Below are positions 44,373 to 52,633 of a stretch of DNA of 64,000 nucleotides, piece after piece (position 1 is the first letter of the stretch; every line of letters starts with the position of its first letter). Source of the stretch: Mycolicibacterium holsaticum DSM 44478 = JCM 12374. GTDB lineage: Bacteria; Actinomycetota; Actinomycetes; Mycobacteriales; Mycobacteriaceae. Location: contig NZ_CP080998.1 of assembly GCF_019645835.1 (NCBI RefSeq), forward strand, positions 5,084,001-5,148,000, written 5' to 3'. Under the pieces are notes generated by a model, which had not been told where the DNA came from, did not search any database, and worked only from the letters and a program-made list of their open reading frames with translations. Position numbers and translations under genes: made by a program.

Positions 44373-45620
44373 ATGGCCGGTCCGCTCGCGCTCGAGGTGG
44401 ACGGCCGGCAGGTGCGCATCACCAATCCGGACAAGGTGATCTTTCCCGATATCGGCGTCACCAAGATCGATCTGATCCACTACTACCTCGCGGTCGCCGA
44501 CGGCGCGCTGCGCGCGGTGGCGGGCCGGCCGATGATCCTCAAGCGGTTCGTCAAGGGCATCACCGAGGAGGCGGTCTTCCAGAAGCGCGCGCCCGCGAAC
44601 CGGCCCGATTTCGTCGACGTGGCGGAGTTGAAGTACGCATCGGGGACCTCGGCGGCAGAAGCCGTCATCTCCGACTCCGCCGGGCTGGTGTGGGCGGTCA
44701 ATCTCGGCTGCGTCGACTTCAACCCGCACCCGGTGCGCGCCGACGACCTCGCCCACCCCGACGAATTGCGGGTCGACCTGGACCCGATGCCCGGGGTGAC
44801 GTGGGACCAGATCGTCGACGTCGCGCTGGTCGCTCGTGAGGTGCTCGAGGACCACGGGCTGACGGTGTGGCCCAAGACCTCGGGTTCGCGCGGCTTCCAC
44901 ATCTACGCCCGCATCCAGCGGCGCTGGCCGTTCAAGCTCGTCCGCCTCGCCGCGCAGGCGGTCGCCCGCGAGGTCGAACGGCGGGCGCCCGAACTCGCCA
45001 CCGCCCGCTGGTGGAAAGAGGAACGCCAGGGCGTGTTCGTCGACTTCAACCAGAACGCGTTCGACCGCACGGTCGCCTCGGCGTACTCGGTACGCGCGAC
45101 GCCCGACGCGCGGGTGTCCACACCGCTGCGCTGGGACGAGGTGCCCGACTGCCGTCCCGAGGCGTTCACCATCGAGACGGTGCCGAAGCGGTTCGAGGTT
45201 TACGGCGACCCGTGGGAGGGAATGGACGACTCGGCCGGTTCGCTGGACGCGCTCTTGGATCTCGCCGACCGGCTGGGGCCTGCCGAGAAGGCACCCCGCG
45301 GGGCCAAGAAGGGTGCGACATCCCAGGGCGGCCGGCGGGTGTCCGCCAAGCCGCTCATCGAGATCGCGAGAACCAAAACCAAGGACGAGGCGATGGCGGC
45401 GCTTGACCAGTGGCGCCAACGTTACCCGTCAGTAGCCGAAAAGCTCCAGCCCGCAGATGTTCTCGTCGACGGTATGCGGGGACCCAGTTCGATCTGGTAC
45501 CGAATCCGGATCAACCTGCAGCATGTGCCGGAAAAGCAGCGGCCACCGCAGGAACCGTTGCTCGCCGATTACAACCCGTGGGAGAACTACTCGGGTCCGC
45601 AGTGGCTGCACCGCGACTGA
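44373..45620 (+). CDS. LigD-type primase-polymerase domain protein (PolD1-like)
   Basis: The 415-residue protein is a stand-alone polymerase of the archaeo-eukaryotic primase superfamily, as in the LigD polymerase domain used in end-joining repair. Metal-binding Asp residues are seen in Arg-Val-Asp-Leu-Asp-Pro-Met-Pro, with Ser-Gly-Ser-Arg-Gly-Phe-His-Ile-Tyr and Val-Phe-Val-Asp-Phe-Asn-Gln-Asn following. There is no ligase or phosphoesterase domain. Its place beside fadD2 matches Rv0269c and M. smegmatis PolD1 as I recall. It fills gaps with dNTPs or rNTPs in known homologues. Confidence 0.82.
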   Translation: MAGPLALEVDGRQVRITNPDKVIFPDIGVTKIDLIHYYLAVADGALRAVAGRPMILKRFVKGITEEAVFQKRAPANRPDFVDVAELKYASGTSAAEAVISDSAGLVWAVNLGCVDFNPHPVRADDLAHPDELRVDLDPMPGVTWDQIVDVALVAREVLEDHGLTVWPKTSGSRGFHIYARIQRRWPFKLVRLAAQAVAREVERRAPELATARWWKEERQGVFVDFNQNAFDRTVASAYSVRATPDARVSTPLRWDEVPDCRPEAFTIETVPKRFEVYGDPWEGMDDSAGSLDALLDLADRLGPAEKAPRGAKKGATSQGGRRVSAKPLIEIARTKTKDEAMAALDQWRQRYPSVAEKLQPADVLVDGMRGPSSIWYRIRINLQHVPEKQRPPQEPLLADYNPWENYSGPQWLHRD

Positions 45621-45738
45621 CGATTTGCCAGCCCGAGCGAAAATGGCTTCTTACCAAAGTATTAGCCACAGCTCCCGGTTGCCTTAAATTGGCCGCCTAC
45701 CTTGGACTTCAAGTTGAGGACCTCGAGAGGAGGCAGTG

Positions 45739-46149
45739 ATGTACGGAAATCCGACATTCGACTGCGCTGGGGCCCAGATTCACGCCGTTTGTCGTCAACT
45801 GGCCACAGTGGTGACCGTCGACGGTGTCATCGACGACACCAACATCGAGCGGGTGAACGCATTCGCCCGGCGATTCGTGCTCGCCGAGAAGGCCTTCGTT
45901 CTCGACCTGAGCGGTGTGACTTCCTTTACGCCGCACTGCGTTTCGCTGCTGTACGCGGTTGACGACAGCTGCTACCACGCCGAGGTGGAGTGGTCTTTGG
46001 TGACCAGTCCCGCGGTGGAAAACGCACTCGGTGGCGTCGCAGCCGGGTTCCCGGTCGCGGCCTCGGTGCCCGACGCCCTTCATCAATTCGCAGCAGGCAT
46101 CGACGAACGCCGCCGCCTGCTGCCGTTGCTGACCAAGAAGACCGCATAG
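45739..46149 (+). CDS. STAS-domain-like protein
   Basis: The 136-residue protein has an anti-sigma-antagonist-like pattern: strand Val-Val-Thr-Val-Asp-Gly-Val-Ile-Asp, a helix, then Phe-Val-Leu-Asp-Leu-Ser-Gly-Val-Thr-Ser-Phe-Thr, where the Ser is at the site phosphorylated in SpoIIAA-type proteins. It may bind an anti-sigma factor, but no such gene is near. ATG 45739 follows GAGAGGAGG. Upstream bases 45621-45738 hold no clear promoter motif. Confidence 0.6.
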   Translation: MYGNPTFDCAGAQIHAVCRQLATVVTVDGVIDDTNIERVNAFARRFVLAEKAFVLDLSGVTSFTPHCVSLLYAVDDSCYHAEVEWSLVTSPAVENALGGVAAGFPVAASVPDALHQFAAGIDERRRLLPLLTKKTA

Positions 46150-46167
46150 CGGAAGAGGTCTATTACC

Positions 46168-46251
46168 GTGCTACTTGATATTCGCTGGCTGGGATACCTG
46201 CTCGGCTGGCCCCACACGCCGGCCAAACGGGAGCATGCGCTGGATCGTTGA
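46168..46251 (+). CDS. Possible 27-residue small ORF coupled to the NYN gene
   Basis: GTG 46168 follows GGAAGAGG at 9 bases and opens a 27-codon frame with a hydrophobic, Trp-rich start (Leu-Asp-Ile-Arg-Trp-Leu-Gly-Tyr-Leu-Leu-Gly-Trp). It overlaps the NYN gene start by 17 bases, which itself has a poorly spaced ribosome site. It may be a leader that couples translation, or nothing. Low certainty. Confidence 0.25.
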   Translation: MLLDIRWLGYLLGWPHTPAKREHALDR

Positions 46252-46606
46252 CGGCATGAACGTCATCGGGTCGCGCCCCGATGGCTGGTGGCGTGACCGC
46301 GCCGGGGCGATGACCGCCCTCGTCGGTCATCTCGAACGCTGGGCACCCGAAGTCGACCACGTCACCGTGGTGTTCGAACGCCCGCCGTCGCCGCCAATCG
46401 CGTCGTCCGTCATCACCGTCACCCACGCGCCGCAGGCCGCGGCCAATTCCGCCGACGACGAGATCGTGCGGTTGGTGCTGGCCGATGAGCGCCCGGCCGA
46501 CGTCGTCGTCGCCACCTCGGATCGCACGCTGGCCGAACGGGCGCGGGCGGCCGGTGCGTCGGTCTACCCCGCGGACAGGTTGCGCGACCTGGTCGATCCG
46601 CGTTGA
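46235..46606 (+). CDS. NYN (PIN-like) domain RNase-type protein
   Basis: The 123-residue single-domain protein begins Trp-Ile-Val-Asp-Gly-Met-Asn-Val-Ile-Gly-Ser, the hallmark of YacP/NYN domains, with further acidic residues in Ala-Asp-Asp-Glu-Ile-Val and Ala-Thr-Ser-Asp-Arg-Thr-Leu. These acidic residues coordinate metal in NYN/PIN nucleases, so RNA cleavage is plausible. GGAG lies only one or two bases before the ATG, an unusual spacing; translation may depend on the overlapping small ORF. Confidence 0.75.
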   Translation: MRWIVDGMNVIGSRPDGWWRDRAGAMTALVGHLERWAPEVDHVTVVFERPPSPPIASSVITVTHAPQAAANSADDEIVRLVLADERPADVVVATSDRTLAERARAAGASVYPADRLRDLVDPR

Positions 46607-46691
46607 GCACCGGGCGCCCATTCGGGTGAACGGCCCAGGTGCAGCAGCCGGTCGAGGTCACCCGCGGCCATGCTGGCATCCAGTGCGTACC

Positions 46692-46769
46692 AAGGGGTTC
46701 ATCGAGCGCCGACCCGACCCCGACGACCGGCGGGTGCGCGCCGGTGCCCGTCATAGGCTCGACCGATGA
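46692..46769 (+). pseudogene. Possible remnant of a MarR-type regulator wing
   Basis: In the gap between the NYN gene and the permease, one frame reads Lys-Gly-Phe-Ile-Glu-Arg-Arg-Pro-Asp-Pro-Asp-Asp-Arg-Arg-Val-Arg, which closely follows the wing consensus of MarR proteins. The rest of a MarR protein is not found on either side in any frame. It may be a gene relic, or a chance match in GC-rich sequence. Confidence 0.3.
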
Positions 46770-48178
46770 ACCGTCTCGACCGCTTCTTCGAGATTTCGGC
46801 GCGGGGGTCGACGGTGGCCAGCGAGCTACGCGGCGGCCTGGTCACGTTCATCGCGATGGCCTACATCATCGTGCTGAACCCGATCATCCTCGGCGGCACC
46901 GACGATGTCGCGGGCAACAGCCTGCAATTCGCCCAGGTCTCGGCGGTGACGGCGCTGGCCGCGGGCGTGATGACCATCCTGTTCGGCGTGGTCGCGCGGT
47001 TACCGTTCGGGTTCGCCGCCGGGCTGGGGATCAACTCGTTCGTCGCAACCACCCTGGTCGGCTCGCTGACCTGGGCCGAAGCCATGGGCCTTGTCGTCAT
47101 CAACGGCGTCATCATCGTCGTGCTGGCCGCGACCGGGCTGCGCAGGCTGGTGTTCGACGCGGTGCCGATGCCGCTCAAGGTAGCCATCACCGCGGGTATC
47201 GGGTTGTTCATCCTGTTCATCGGGTTGGTCGACGCCGGCTTCGTCGGCTCCACCGGGGCCGCTTCCCCGCCGGTCGGACTCGGCGGCGACGGCAGCGGGT
47301 CGATCGGCACCGTGCCCACGGTCGTGTTCGTGTCGACGCTGTTGTTGACCGGGGCGCTGGTCGTGCGGCGGGTGCCCGGCGCCATCCTCATCGGGCTCAC
47401 CGCAGGCACCGTGGCCGCCGTGGTCATCGAGGCGATCTGGCACCTGGGCGTGGCGGCTGATCATCCGGGCGGATGGTCGTTGTCGGCGCCGACGCTGTCG
47501 GGTTCGCCGTTCGCCGTGCCCGACCTGTCCCTGGTCGGCGCCGTCAGCCTGGACAGTTTCAGCCGCATTGGGGCGATCGCTGCGATCATGTTCGTGTTCA
47601 CGCTGGTGTTCGCGAACTTCTTCGACGCGATGGGCACCTTCACCGGGTTGTCCCGCGAGGCCGGGCTGGCCGACGAGAACGGCGTCTTCCCCAGGCTGCG
47701 CGCGGCGCTGATCGTCGAGGGTGCGGGCGCAGTCGTCGGCGGCGCCGCGTCCGCGTCGTCGAACACCGTGTTCGCCGAATCCGGTGCGGGCATCGGCGAA
47801 GGCGCCAGGACCGGCCTGGCCAACCTGGTGACCGGGGCGCTGTTCCTCGCCGCGATGTTCATCTCGCCGCTGGCGTCCGTGGTGCCGACCGAGGTCGCCG
47901 CCGCGGCACTGGTCGTCGTCGGCGTGATGATGGCGTCGCACCTGCGCCACGTCGACCTCTCCGAATTCTCGGTGGCGCTGCCGGTGGTGCTCACCGTGGT
48001 CACGATGCCGTTCTCCTACTCGATCGCAAACGGCATCGGTGTCGGTTTCATCGCCTGGGTCGTAATGCGTTCAGCCGCAGGCAAAGCCCGCGAGATCAGC
48101 CCGCTGCTGTGGATCGTGACAGCAGGATTTCTGGTCTACTTTGCCCGCGGCTGGATCGAGTCGCTGCTCGGCATGTGA
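46766..48178 (+). CDS. NCS2-type purine permease (AzgA-like)
   Basis: Integral membrane transporter of 470 residues with about twelve to fourteen helices. The start Phe-Glu-Ile-Ser-Ala-Arg-Gly-Ser-Thr, Gly-Gly-Leu-Val-Thr-Phe-Ile-Ala-Met-Ala-Tyr-Ile, and the later Asn-Phe-Phe-Asp-Ala-Met-Gly-Thr and Glu-Ser-Gly-Ala-Gly-Ile are typical of the AzgA branch, which takes up adenine, guanine or hypoxanthine. No purine gene is adjacent. It is preceded by a possible MarR remnant. Confidence 0.87.
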   Translation: MNRLDRFFEISARGSTVASELRGGLVTFIAMAYIIVLNPIILGGTDDVAGNSLQFAQVSAVTALAAGVMTILFGVVARLPFGFAAGLGINSFVATTLVGSLTWAEAMGLVVINGVIIVVLAATGLRRLVFDAVPMPLKVAITAGIGLFILFIGLVDAGFVGSTGAASPPVGLGGDGSGSIGTVPTVVFVSTLLLTGALVVRRVPGAILIGLTAGTVAAVVIEAIWHLGVAADHPGGWSLSAPTLSGSPFAVPDLSLVGAVSLDSFSRIGAIAAIMFVFTLVFANFFDAMGTFTGLSREAGLADENGVFPRLRAALIVEGAGAVVGGAASASSNTVFAESGAGIGEGARTGLANLVTGALFLAAMFISPLASVVPTEVAAAALVVVGVMMASHLRHVDLSEFSVALPVVLTVVTMPFSYSIANGIGVGFIAWVVMRSAAGKAREISPLLWIVTAGFLVYFARGWIESLLGM

Positions 48179-48186
48179 TCACCCGG

Positions 48187-48864
48187 TCAGCCGGAGGACT
48201 CACCGTCGGCTTGGCGCTTGCGCTTCTCCGCGTCGGCGAGCTGCTCCATTTGGTCGGCCTGAGCGCGCTTGTTGGCCGCGGCGATGCGCTTGTCCGTCGA
48301 ATCGTCGAGCTTGGCGGTGGCTGCCGCGGTGACCCGCTGCTCGGCCTTGGTGATCTCGGCGCGTTCCTGGTTCTTGGCCGACTCGGCGGACTTCTTCCGC
48401 TGTGCCGCGGCGTCGTCGGCGCGCTTGCTGCCGCTCGAGATCCGCTGCTCTGCGTTCTCGACGGCCGCGCGGTTACGCCGCTGGGCGTCGGTCTGCGCCT
48501 GCTTGATCTGCCGGTCCTTGTCGGCACGCGCCTGCGATTTGGCCTCGGTCGCCTGCTCGCGGGTTTCCTCGAGCTCGGTGTTGGCCTGCTTGACCCGCTG
48601 AGTGGCGGTCTCCTCCAGCTGGACCGCGCGGCGCAGCGCGTCGCTGCGCTCGATCAGCGCCGTGCCCCGCTGCTCCACCTCGGGGGCGTCGAGCACGCTG
48701 CCGACGGTGACGTCGAGCTTGCCGAGCGAACGCTCGTAGAACAGCCGGGCCGGGGCCTCGGAATCCATCTTTGCGACCACCTGGTCCTCGATGACCTGCA
48801 GCGGGAACCGGGCGAGTTGGTACTGGAAACGCAGTACTGCGAACGGAACGTCGGTGATCTTCAT
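48187..48864 (-). CDS. Coiled-coil protein of unknown function
   Basis: The 225-residue protein has a conserved-looking N-terminal part (about 1-85) and then about 130 residues of charged Ala/Glu/Lys/Arg/Gln-rich sequence, a long predicted coiled coil. There is no signal peptide. It starts 2 bases after the stop of the CsbD-type gene, so the two are co-translated. Both have the same charged helical composition. Function unknown; a stress-related role is inferred from the partner. Confidence 0.65.
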   Translation of the reverse strand: MKITDVPFAVLRFQYQLARFPLQVIEDQVVAKMDSEAPARLFYERSLGKLDVTVGSVLDAPEVEQRGTALIERSDALRRAVQLEETATQRVKQANTELEETREQATEAKSQARADKDRQIKQAQTDAQRRNRAAVENAEQRISSGSKRADDAAAQRKKSAESAKNQERAEITKAEQRVTAAATAKLDDSTDKRIAAANKRAQADQMEQLADAEKRKRQADGESSG

Positions 48865-48866
48865 GG

Positions 48867-49442
48867 TCAGCTTCCTTCCTGGTCGCGCGGTACGCCCGCG
48901 TCATCGGCGAGTTCCTCGGCGCGGTCGCGGGCGCGCGCGGCGTCGGCGCGGTCATGCGCCGATGCCCGCACCGACGACCACTGGTCATCGAGGGCCTCGT
49001 CGGCTTCTGCGTTCGCGGCTGCGGTCTCGGCCCGCTCGTGCGCCCTGGCCTGCTGCACCTGGGCCTGCGCGTCGCGTTCGGCCTGGCGGCGTTGGGCGGC
49101 CAGATCCTGGTGCGCGGTCTCTGTCACGGCGCGCTTCTGCTCGGCCCGCTGCTGGTCGGCGCGCTGTTTCTCGGTCGCGGCCTGGGCCTCGACGTCGGCG
49201 CGCTCAGCGGCGCCTTCGATGCGCGCTTCGGTCGCCTCGGTGCGCGCCTGCTCGGCTTGGGCGTCTGCCACCGACTCGGTCGTGCTGGCTTCCTTGCGGT
49301 TACGCGCTTCGGTCTGCTCGAGCTGCCCCTCGGCGGTCAGCGAGTCGTTGCCGGTGACAGCGCCGGCGATTTCCTTCGCCTTGCCCTTCACCGACGCGAT
49401 CAAACCCTTACGCGCCTGGTCGGCCTTGTTGTGCTGGGTCAC
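48867..49442 (-). CDS. CsbD family protein with long coiled-coil extension
   Basis: The 191-residue protein has an N-terminal CsbD-like segment (Val-Lys-Gly-Lys-Ala-Lys-Glu-Ile-Ala-Gly-Ala-Val-Thr-Gly-Asn, about 18-45, with Glu-Gly-Gln-Leu-Glu-Gln). CsbD proteins are usually about 60-70 residues and stress-induced; here about 125 residues of charged coiled coil are added. GTG 49442 follows GGAGG at 7 bases. A longer frame to 49706 is antisense to the flavoprotein. It is divergent from a thioredoxin-reductase-like gene. Confidence 0.75.
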   Translation of the reverse strand: MTQHNKADQARKGLIASVKGKAKEIAGAVTGNDSLTAEGQLEQTEARNRKEASTTESVADAQAEQARTEATEARIEGAAERADVEAQAATEKQRADQQRAEQKRAVTETAHQDLAAQRRQAERDAQAQVQQARAHERAETAAANAEADEALDDQWSSVRASAHDRADAARARDRAEELADDAGVPRDQEGS

Positions 49443-49587
49443 TTGACAATCCTCCTGAGATCTACGGGGAACGGGTTTGACCGATCCCGCCGACCTCAAA
49501 CGCGATGTGCCTAGTGCCACTACCCGTCGCGGTTGTTTTCGGCCGCGAAAGGTTTGGCTAGCAGCGGCACCGGGAAACGCTCGCGCC

Positions 49588-50520
49588 ATGAGTGACGACT
49601 GGGAATGCGTCGTCGTCGGCGCAGGTGCGGCGGGTTTGAGCGCCGCGCTGGTGCTGGGCCGGGCGCGCCGACGCACCCTGGTGATCGACGCCGGCGAGCC
49701 GAGCAATTCCGCAGCTCCGATGATCGGCGGGCTGCTGGGCCATGACGCTCGCCCGCCTGCGGAGCTGTACGAGACGGGGCGCCGCGAGCTCGCGGCCTAT
49801 CCCAGCGTGCGCTACCGCGCGGGGAAGGTGGTCAGCGGCGCACCGGTCGACGACCGGTTTGTGCTCGAACTCGACGACGGTGAGCAGGTGGTTACCGGGC
49901 GGGTGCTGCTGGCCACCGGCATGCAGTATTGCCCGCCCGACCTGCCCGGGCTCGACGCGCTCTGGGGCGTCTCGGTGTTCCAGTGTCCGTTCTGTCACGG
50001 CTGGGAGATGCGGGACAAGCGGCTGGCCGCGCTGGCCGCGGGCGAAGAGGGGGTCCACGCGGCGTTGATGTTGCGGGGCTGGAGCGACGACGTCGTCCTT
50101 CTCACCGACGGGTCAGCCGAGCTCGACGCCGACGGGCGTCGGCGGTTGTCAGCGGCCGGCGTCGCCGTCGACGAACGCCGCGTCGTCGAACTCATCGGCC
50201 ACGACAGCCAGCTGACCGCGGTGGCCTTCGCCGATGTCGGCCGGCTGCCGCGAGATGGGCTCCTGGTCGAGGCCCCGCTGCGGCAACGGTCGGCACTTGC
50301 CGAGCAACTCGGTGCGGCCTGCGCCGACGGCCCACTTTCCTGTGACACCGTCGACGTCGACCCACTGCACCGAACCAGCACACCGGGAGTGTTCGCCGCG
50401 GGCGACCTGTGCGCCGAGCAGCCGTATGTGGCCGGAGCCATCGCGGCGGGCTCACAAACCGCGATGATCGTCGTCCAGAGCCTTCTGGCGGACGAATTTC
50501 AGCTGCCTTACCCGCCGTAA
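49588..50520 (+). CDS. Thioredoxin-reductase-like NAD(P)/FAD oxidoreductase
   Basis: The 310-residue flavoprotein has the FAD motif Gly-Ala-Gly-Ala-Ala-Gly (about 11-16) and a redox Cys-Pro-Phe-Cys-His-Gly motif in the position of the thioredoxin reductase Cys-Ala-Thr-Cys. The late Phe-Ala-Ala-Gly-Asp FAD motif is present. The expected Gly-rich NADPH loop is degenerate (Ala-Ala-Gly-Glu-Glu-Gly-Val), so the electron donor is unsure. It is not paired with a thioredoxin gene. The 3' end overlaps the convergent ligase gene by 13 bases. Confidence 0.8.
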   Translation: MSDDWECVVVGAGAAGLSAALVLGRARRRTLVIDAGEPSNSAAPMIGGLLGHDARPPAELYETGRRELAAYPSVRYRAGKVVSGAPVDDRFVLELDDGEQVVTGRVLLATGMQYCPPDLPGLDALWGVSVFQCPFCHGWEMRDKRLAALAAGEEGVHAALMLRGWSDDVVLLTDGSAELDADGRRRLSAAGVAVDERRVVELIGHDSQLTAVAFADVGRLPRDGLLVEAPLRQRSALAEQLGAACADGPLSCDTVDVDPLHRTSTPGVFAAGDLCAEQPYVAGAIAAGSQTAMIVVQSLLADEFQLPYPP

Positions 50521-52007
50521 CGTTTGATCAGCTTGCGCTTGTACAGCTTTCCGGCGTCGGTGCGGGGCAGCTCAGCTTCGAAGAAGATGGCTCGGGGGCA
50601 CTTGTGGTGCGCCAACCGCTCTTTGAGCCAACCGGTCAACGCCTCGGCGAGCGCGCCGTCGGCCAAGTCCGGTTCAGCCAACTGCACGACGGCCGTGACG
50701 CGCTGGCCCATCACCTCGTCGGGCACCCCGAACACCGCCGCGTCGACGACGAGCGGATGGCTGATCAACATGTTCTCGGTTTCCTGCGGGTAGATGTTCA
50801 CCCCGCCGGAAATGATCATGTGATCGCGCCGGTCGGTGAGGTACAGATAGCCGTCCTCATCGAGGTAACCGACGTCTCCCACCGTGACCCAGCCCTGGGG
50901 CGAGCGCGCCGCAGCGGTTTTGGCGTCGTCGTTGAGGTACGCGAACTCGTACCCGCCCTCGTAATAGATTTCGCCGATCTGTCCCGCGGGCACTTCGGAT
51001 CCGTTGTCGTCGAGGATGTGTGGCGTGCCCAGCAGCGGACGCCCGACCGAGCCCGGATGACGGAGCCACTCCTGGGCCCGGATGAAGGAGATGCCGGCGC
51101 CCTCCGAAGATCCGTAGTATTCGTCGATGATCGGCCCCCACCAAGCGATCATCTGGCGTTTGATCTCCGGCGGGCACGGCGCCGCGGCGTGTACGACGCG
51201 CTCGAGGCTGGAAAGGTCGTACCCGGCGCGGGTCGCCTCGGGCAGCCGCAACATCTTCACGAACATCGTCGGGACGAACTGCGCGTGGGTGACCCGGTAC
51301 CGCTGTATACACGCCAGCGCCTCCTCGGCGTCGAAGCGTTCCATGATCACCGTCGTCGCGCCGGCGGACTGCGCACACATGGTCCACATCGCGGGCGCGG
51401 TGTGGTACACCGGCGCGGGGCTCAGATACACCGAATCACACGTCACACCAAGCGCTTCGAACACCGGCGTCGACATCGTGACCCCGGTCGACCCGGCGGG
51501 CGGCAGCGGTCGGCGGATCCCCTTGGGGCGCCCGGTGCTGCCTGCCGAGTACTGCAAGAGTTGGCCGGTGCGGGTGTCGGTGATCGGCGCCGGCGGTTCA
51601 CCGGCCACACACTCGGGATAGCGCTGCCAGCCCGCGAGGTCGTCGTCGGCGATCAACGCCAGCGTCGGCAAACCGGATGGTAGCGCTTCGCAGGCGGCCC
51701 GCATCGCCTGCGACGAGATGATCGCCTTCGCCCCGCTGTCGCCGACGATATAGGCGATTTCAGCCGCCGACAGGTGCGTGTTGATCATGGTGTAGTACAG
51801 ACCGCACCGACGCGCCGCCCACATCGCTATGTGGACATGCTCGTTGTTCTCCATGAGCACCGCGATGGTGTCACCGGCGACCAGGCCGGCGCCGCGCAGG
51901 AAACGCGCGAGACGGTTGGCGCCGTCATCGAGGTCACCGAACGTCACAACGGTGCCCGAAGGGTGCAGTATTACCGCGGGTTTCGCGCCGGCCACGGCTG
52001 ATCCCAT
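50508..52007 (-). CDS. Acyl-CoA synthetase / AMP-dependent ligase
   Basis: The 499-residue adenylate-forming enzyme has the P-loop-like motif Tyr-Ser-Ala-Gly-Ser-Thr-Gly-Arg-Pro-Lys-Gly (about 158-168), Tyr-Tyr-Gly-Ser-Ser-Glu-Gly, Val-Gly-Asp-Val-Gly-Tyr-Leu-Asp-Glu-Asp-Gly and the C-terminal Lys in Asp-Ala-Gly-Lys-Leu-Tyr-Lys. It should form an acyl-CoA from a free acid with ATP. ATG 52007 lies 37 bases inside the end of the nitroreductase gene, so the two are coupled. It probably activates the substrate of this catabolic region. Confidence 0.85.
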   Translation of the reverse strand: MGSAVAGAKPAVILHPSGTVVTFGDLDDGANRLARFLRGAGLVAGDTIAVLMENNEHVHIAMWAARRCGLYYTMINTHLSAAEIAYIVGDSGAKAIISSQAMRAACEALPSGLPTLALIADDDLAGWQRYPECVAGEPPAPITDTRTGQLLQYSAGSTGRPKGIRRPLPPAGSTGVTMSTPVFEALGVTCDSVYLSPAPVYHTAPAMWTMCAQSAGATTVIMERFDAEEALACIQRYRVTHAQFVPTMFVKMLRLPEATRAGYDLSSLERVVHAAAPCPPEIKRQMIAWWGPIIDEYYGSSEGAGISFIRAQEWLRHPGSVGRPLLGTPHILDDNGSEVPAGQIGEIYYEGGYEFAYLNDDAKTAAARSPQGWVTVGDVGYLDEDGYLYLTDRRDHMIISGGVNIYPQETENMLISHPLVVDAAVFGVPDEVMGQRVTAVVQLAEPDLADGALAEALTGWLKERLAHHKCPRAIFFEAELPRTDAGKLYKRKLIKRYGG

Positions 52008-52633
52008 CGATCGACCACCGCCACCTCTCCAATGGGTTTGCGACGCACCAACTTGTGCCTGCCTCTGGGCCACCCCGCCGTCAAAAGTGTCGCGATCATC
52101 CAGTCGTCGGGTATCCCGACCAGTTCGCGTAACTGATCCTCGCAGGCCATGTGCCACAAGGTGATGGCCACGCCCAGTCCCTGGCTGCGGGCGGCCAGTA
52201 CGAAGTTCTGCACCGCCGGAAACACCGACCCGCCTTGCTGCAACTCGGACGCCCCGGCCTGCGGCTGCACGCAGAACAGCACGAGGGCAGGCGCCGCACC
52301 GCCGACACGCATGTGCTCGGCCATGGCGCGCAGCACACGGGACTTGGAGTCGTCGGCGCCCTGCGCGGGCGCGGAGACCCGGTAGAAATCCTTGAGCTCT
52401 TCCCACGTCCGGTGGGCGGCAGCGGTGACGACGGCCCGGGCCTGCTCGGACCGCAGCACGACGAACCGCCACGGCTGCTGATTGCCGCCCGACGGTGCCC
52501 AGGTCGCCGCAGAAAGACACCGGTCCAGGGTGGCGTCGTCGACGGGTTCGTCACGATATCTACGGACCGTCGATGCGGTGCTCATGACCGTCCAGATGTC
52601 GCCCGATGTGGTCGGCACCGATTCCGGGGTCAT
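51971..52633 (-). CDS. Nitroreductase family flavoprotein
   Basis: The 220-residue FMN protein has the family start Ser-Thr-Val-Arg-Arg-Tyr and the FMN loop Ala-Pro-Ser-Gly-Gly-Asn-Gln-Gln-Pro-Trp-Arg-Phe-Val. Nitroreductase-fold proteins reduce nitro, quinone or enone groups or dehalogenate. ATG 52633 overlaps the previous stop as ATGA; an internal ATG at 52585 is possible. It is the middle gene of a three-gene operon, so a reduction step in acid breakdown is likely. Confidence 0.85.
   Translation of the reverse strand: MTPESVPTTSGDIWTVMSTASTVRRYRDEPVDDATLDRCLSAATWAPSGGNQQPWRFVVLRSEQARAVVTAAAHRTWEELKDFYRVSAPAQGADDSKSRVLRAMAEHMRVGGAAPALVLFCVQPQAGASELQQGGSVFPAVQNFVLAARSQGLGVAITLWHMACEDQLRELVGIPDDWMIATLLTAGWPRGRHKLVRRKPIGEVAVVDRWDQPWPARNPR

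Noticed and set aside
46620..46700. Minus-strand peptide Leu-Asp-Ala-Ser-Met-Ala-Ala-Gly-Asp-Leu-Asp-Arg-Leu-Leu in the NYN-permease gap
   Set aside because: It looks protein-like but is bounded by a stop upstream, is short and has no family I can name.
49443..49587. SigF promoter for the CsbD gene
   Set aside because: GGGTAG occurs on the minus strand but no GTTT lies at 15-17 bases upstream.
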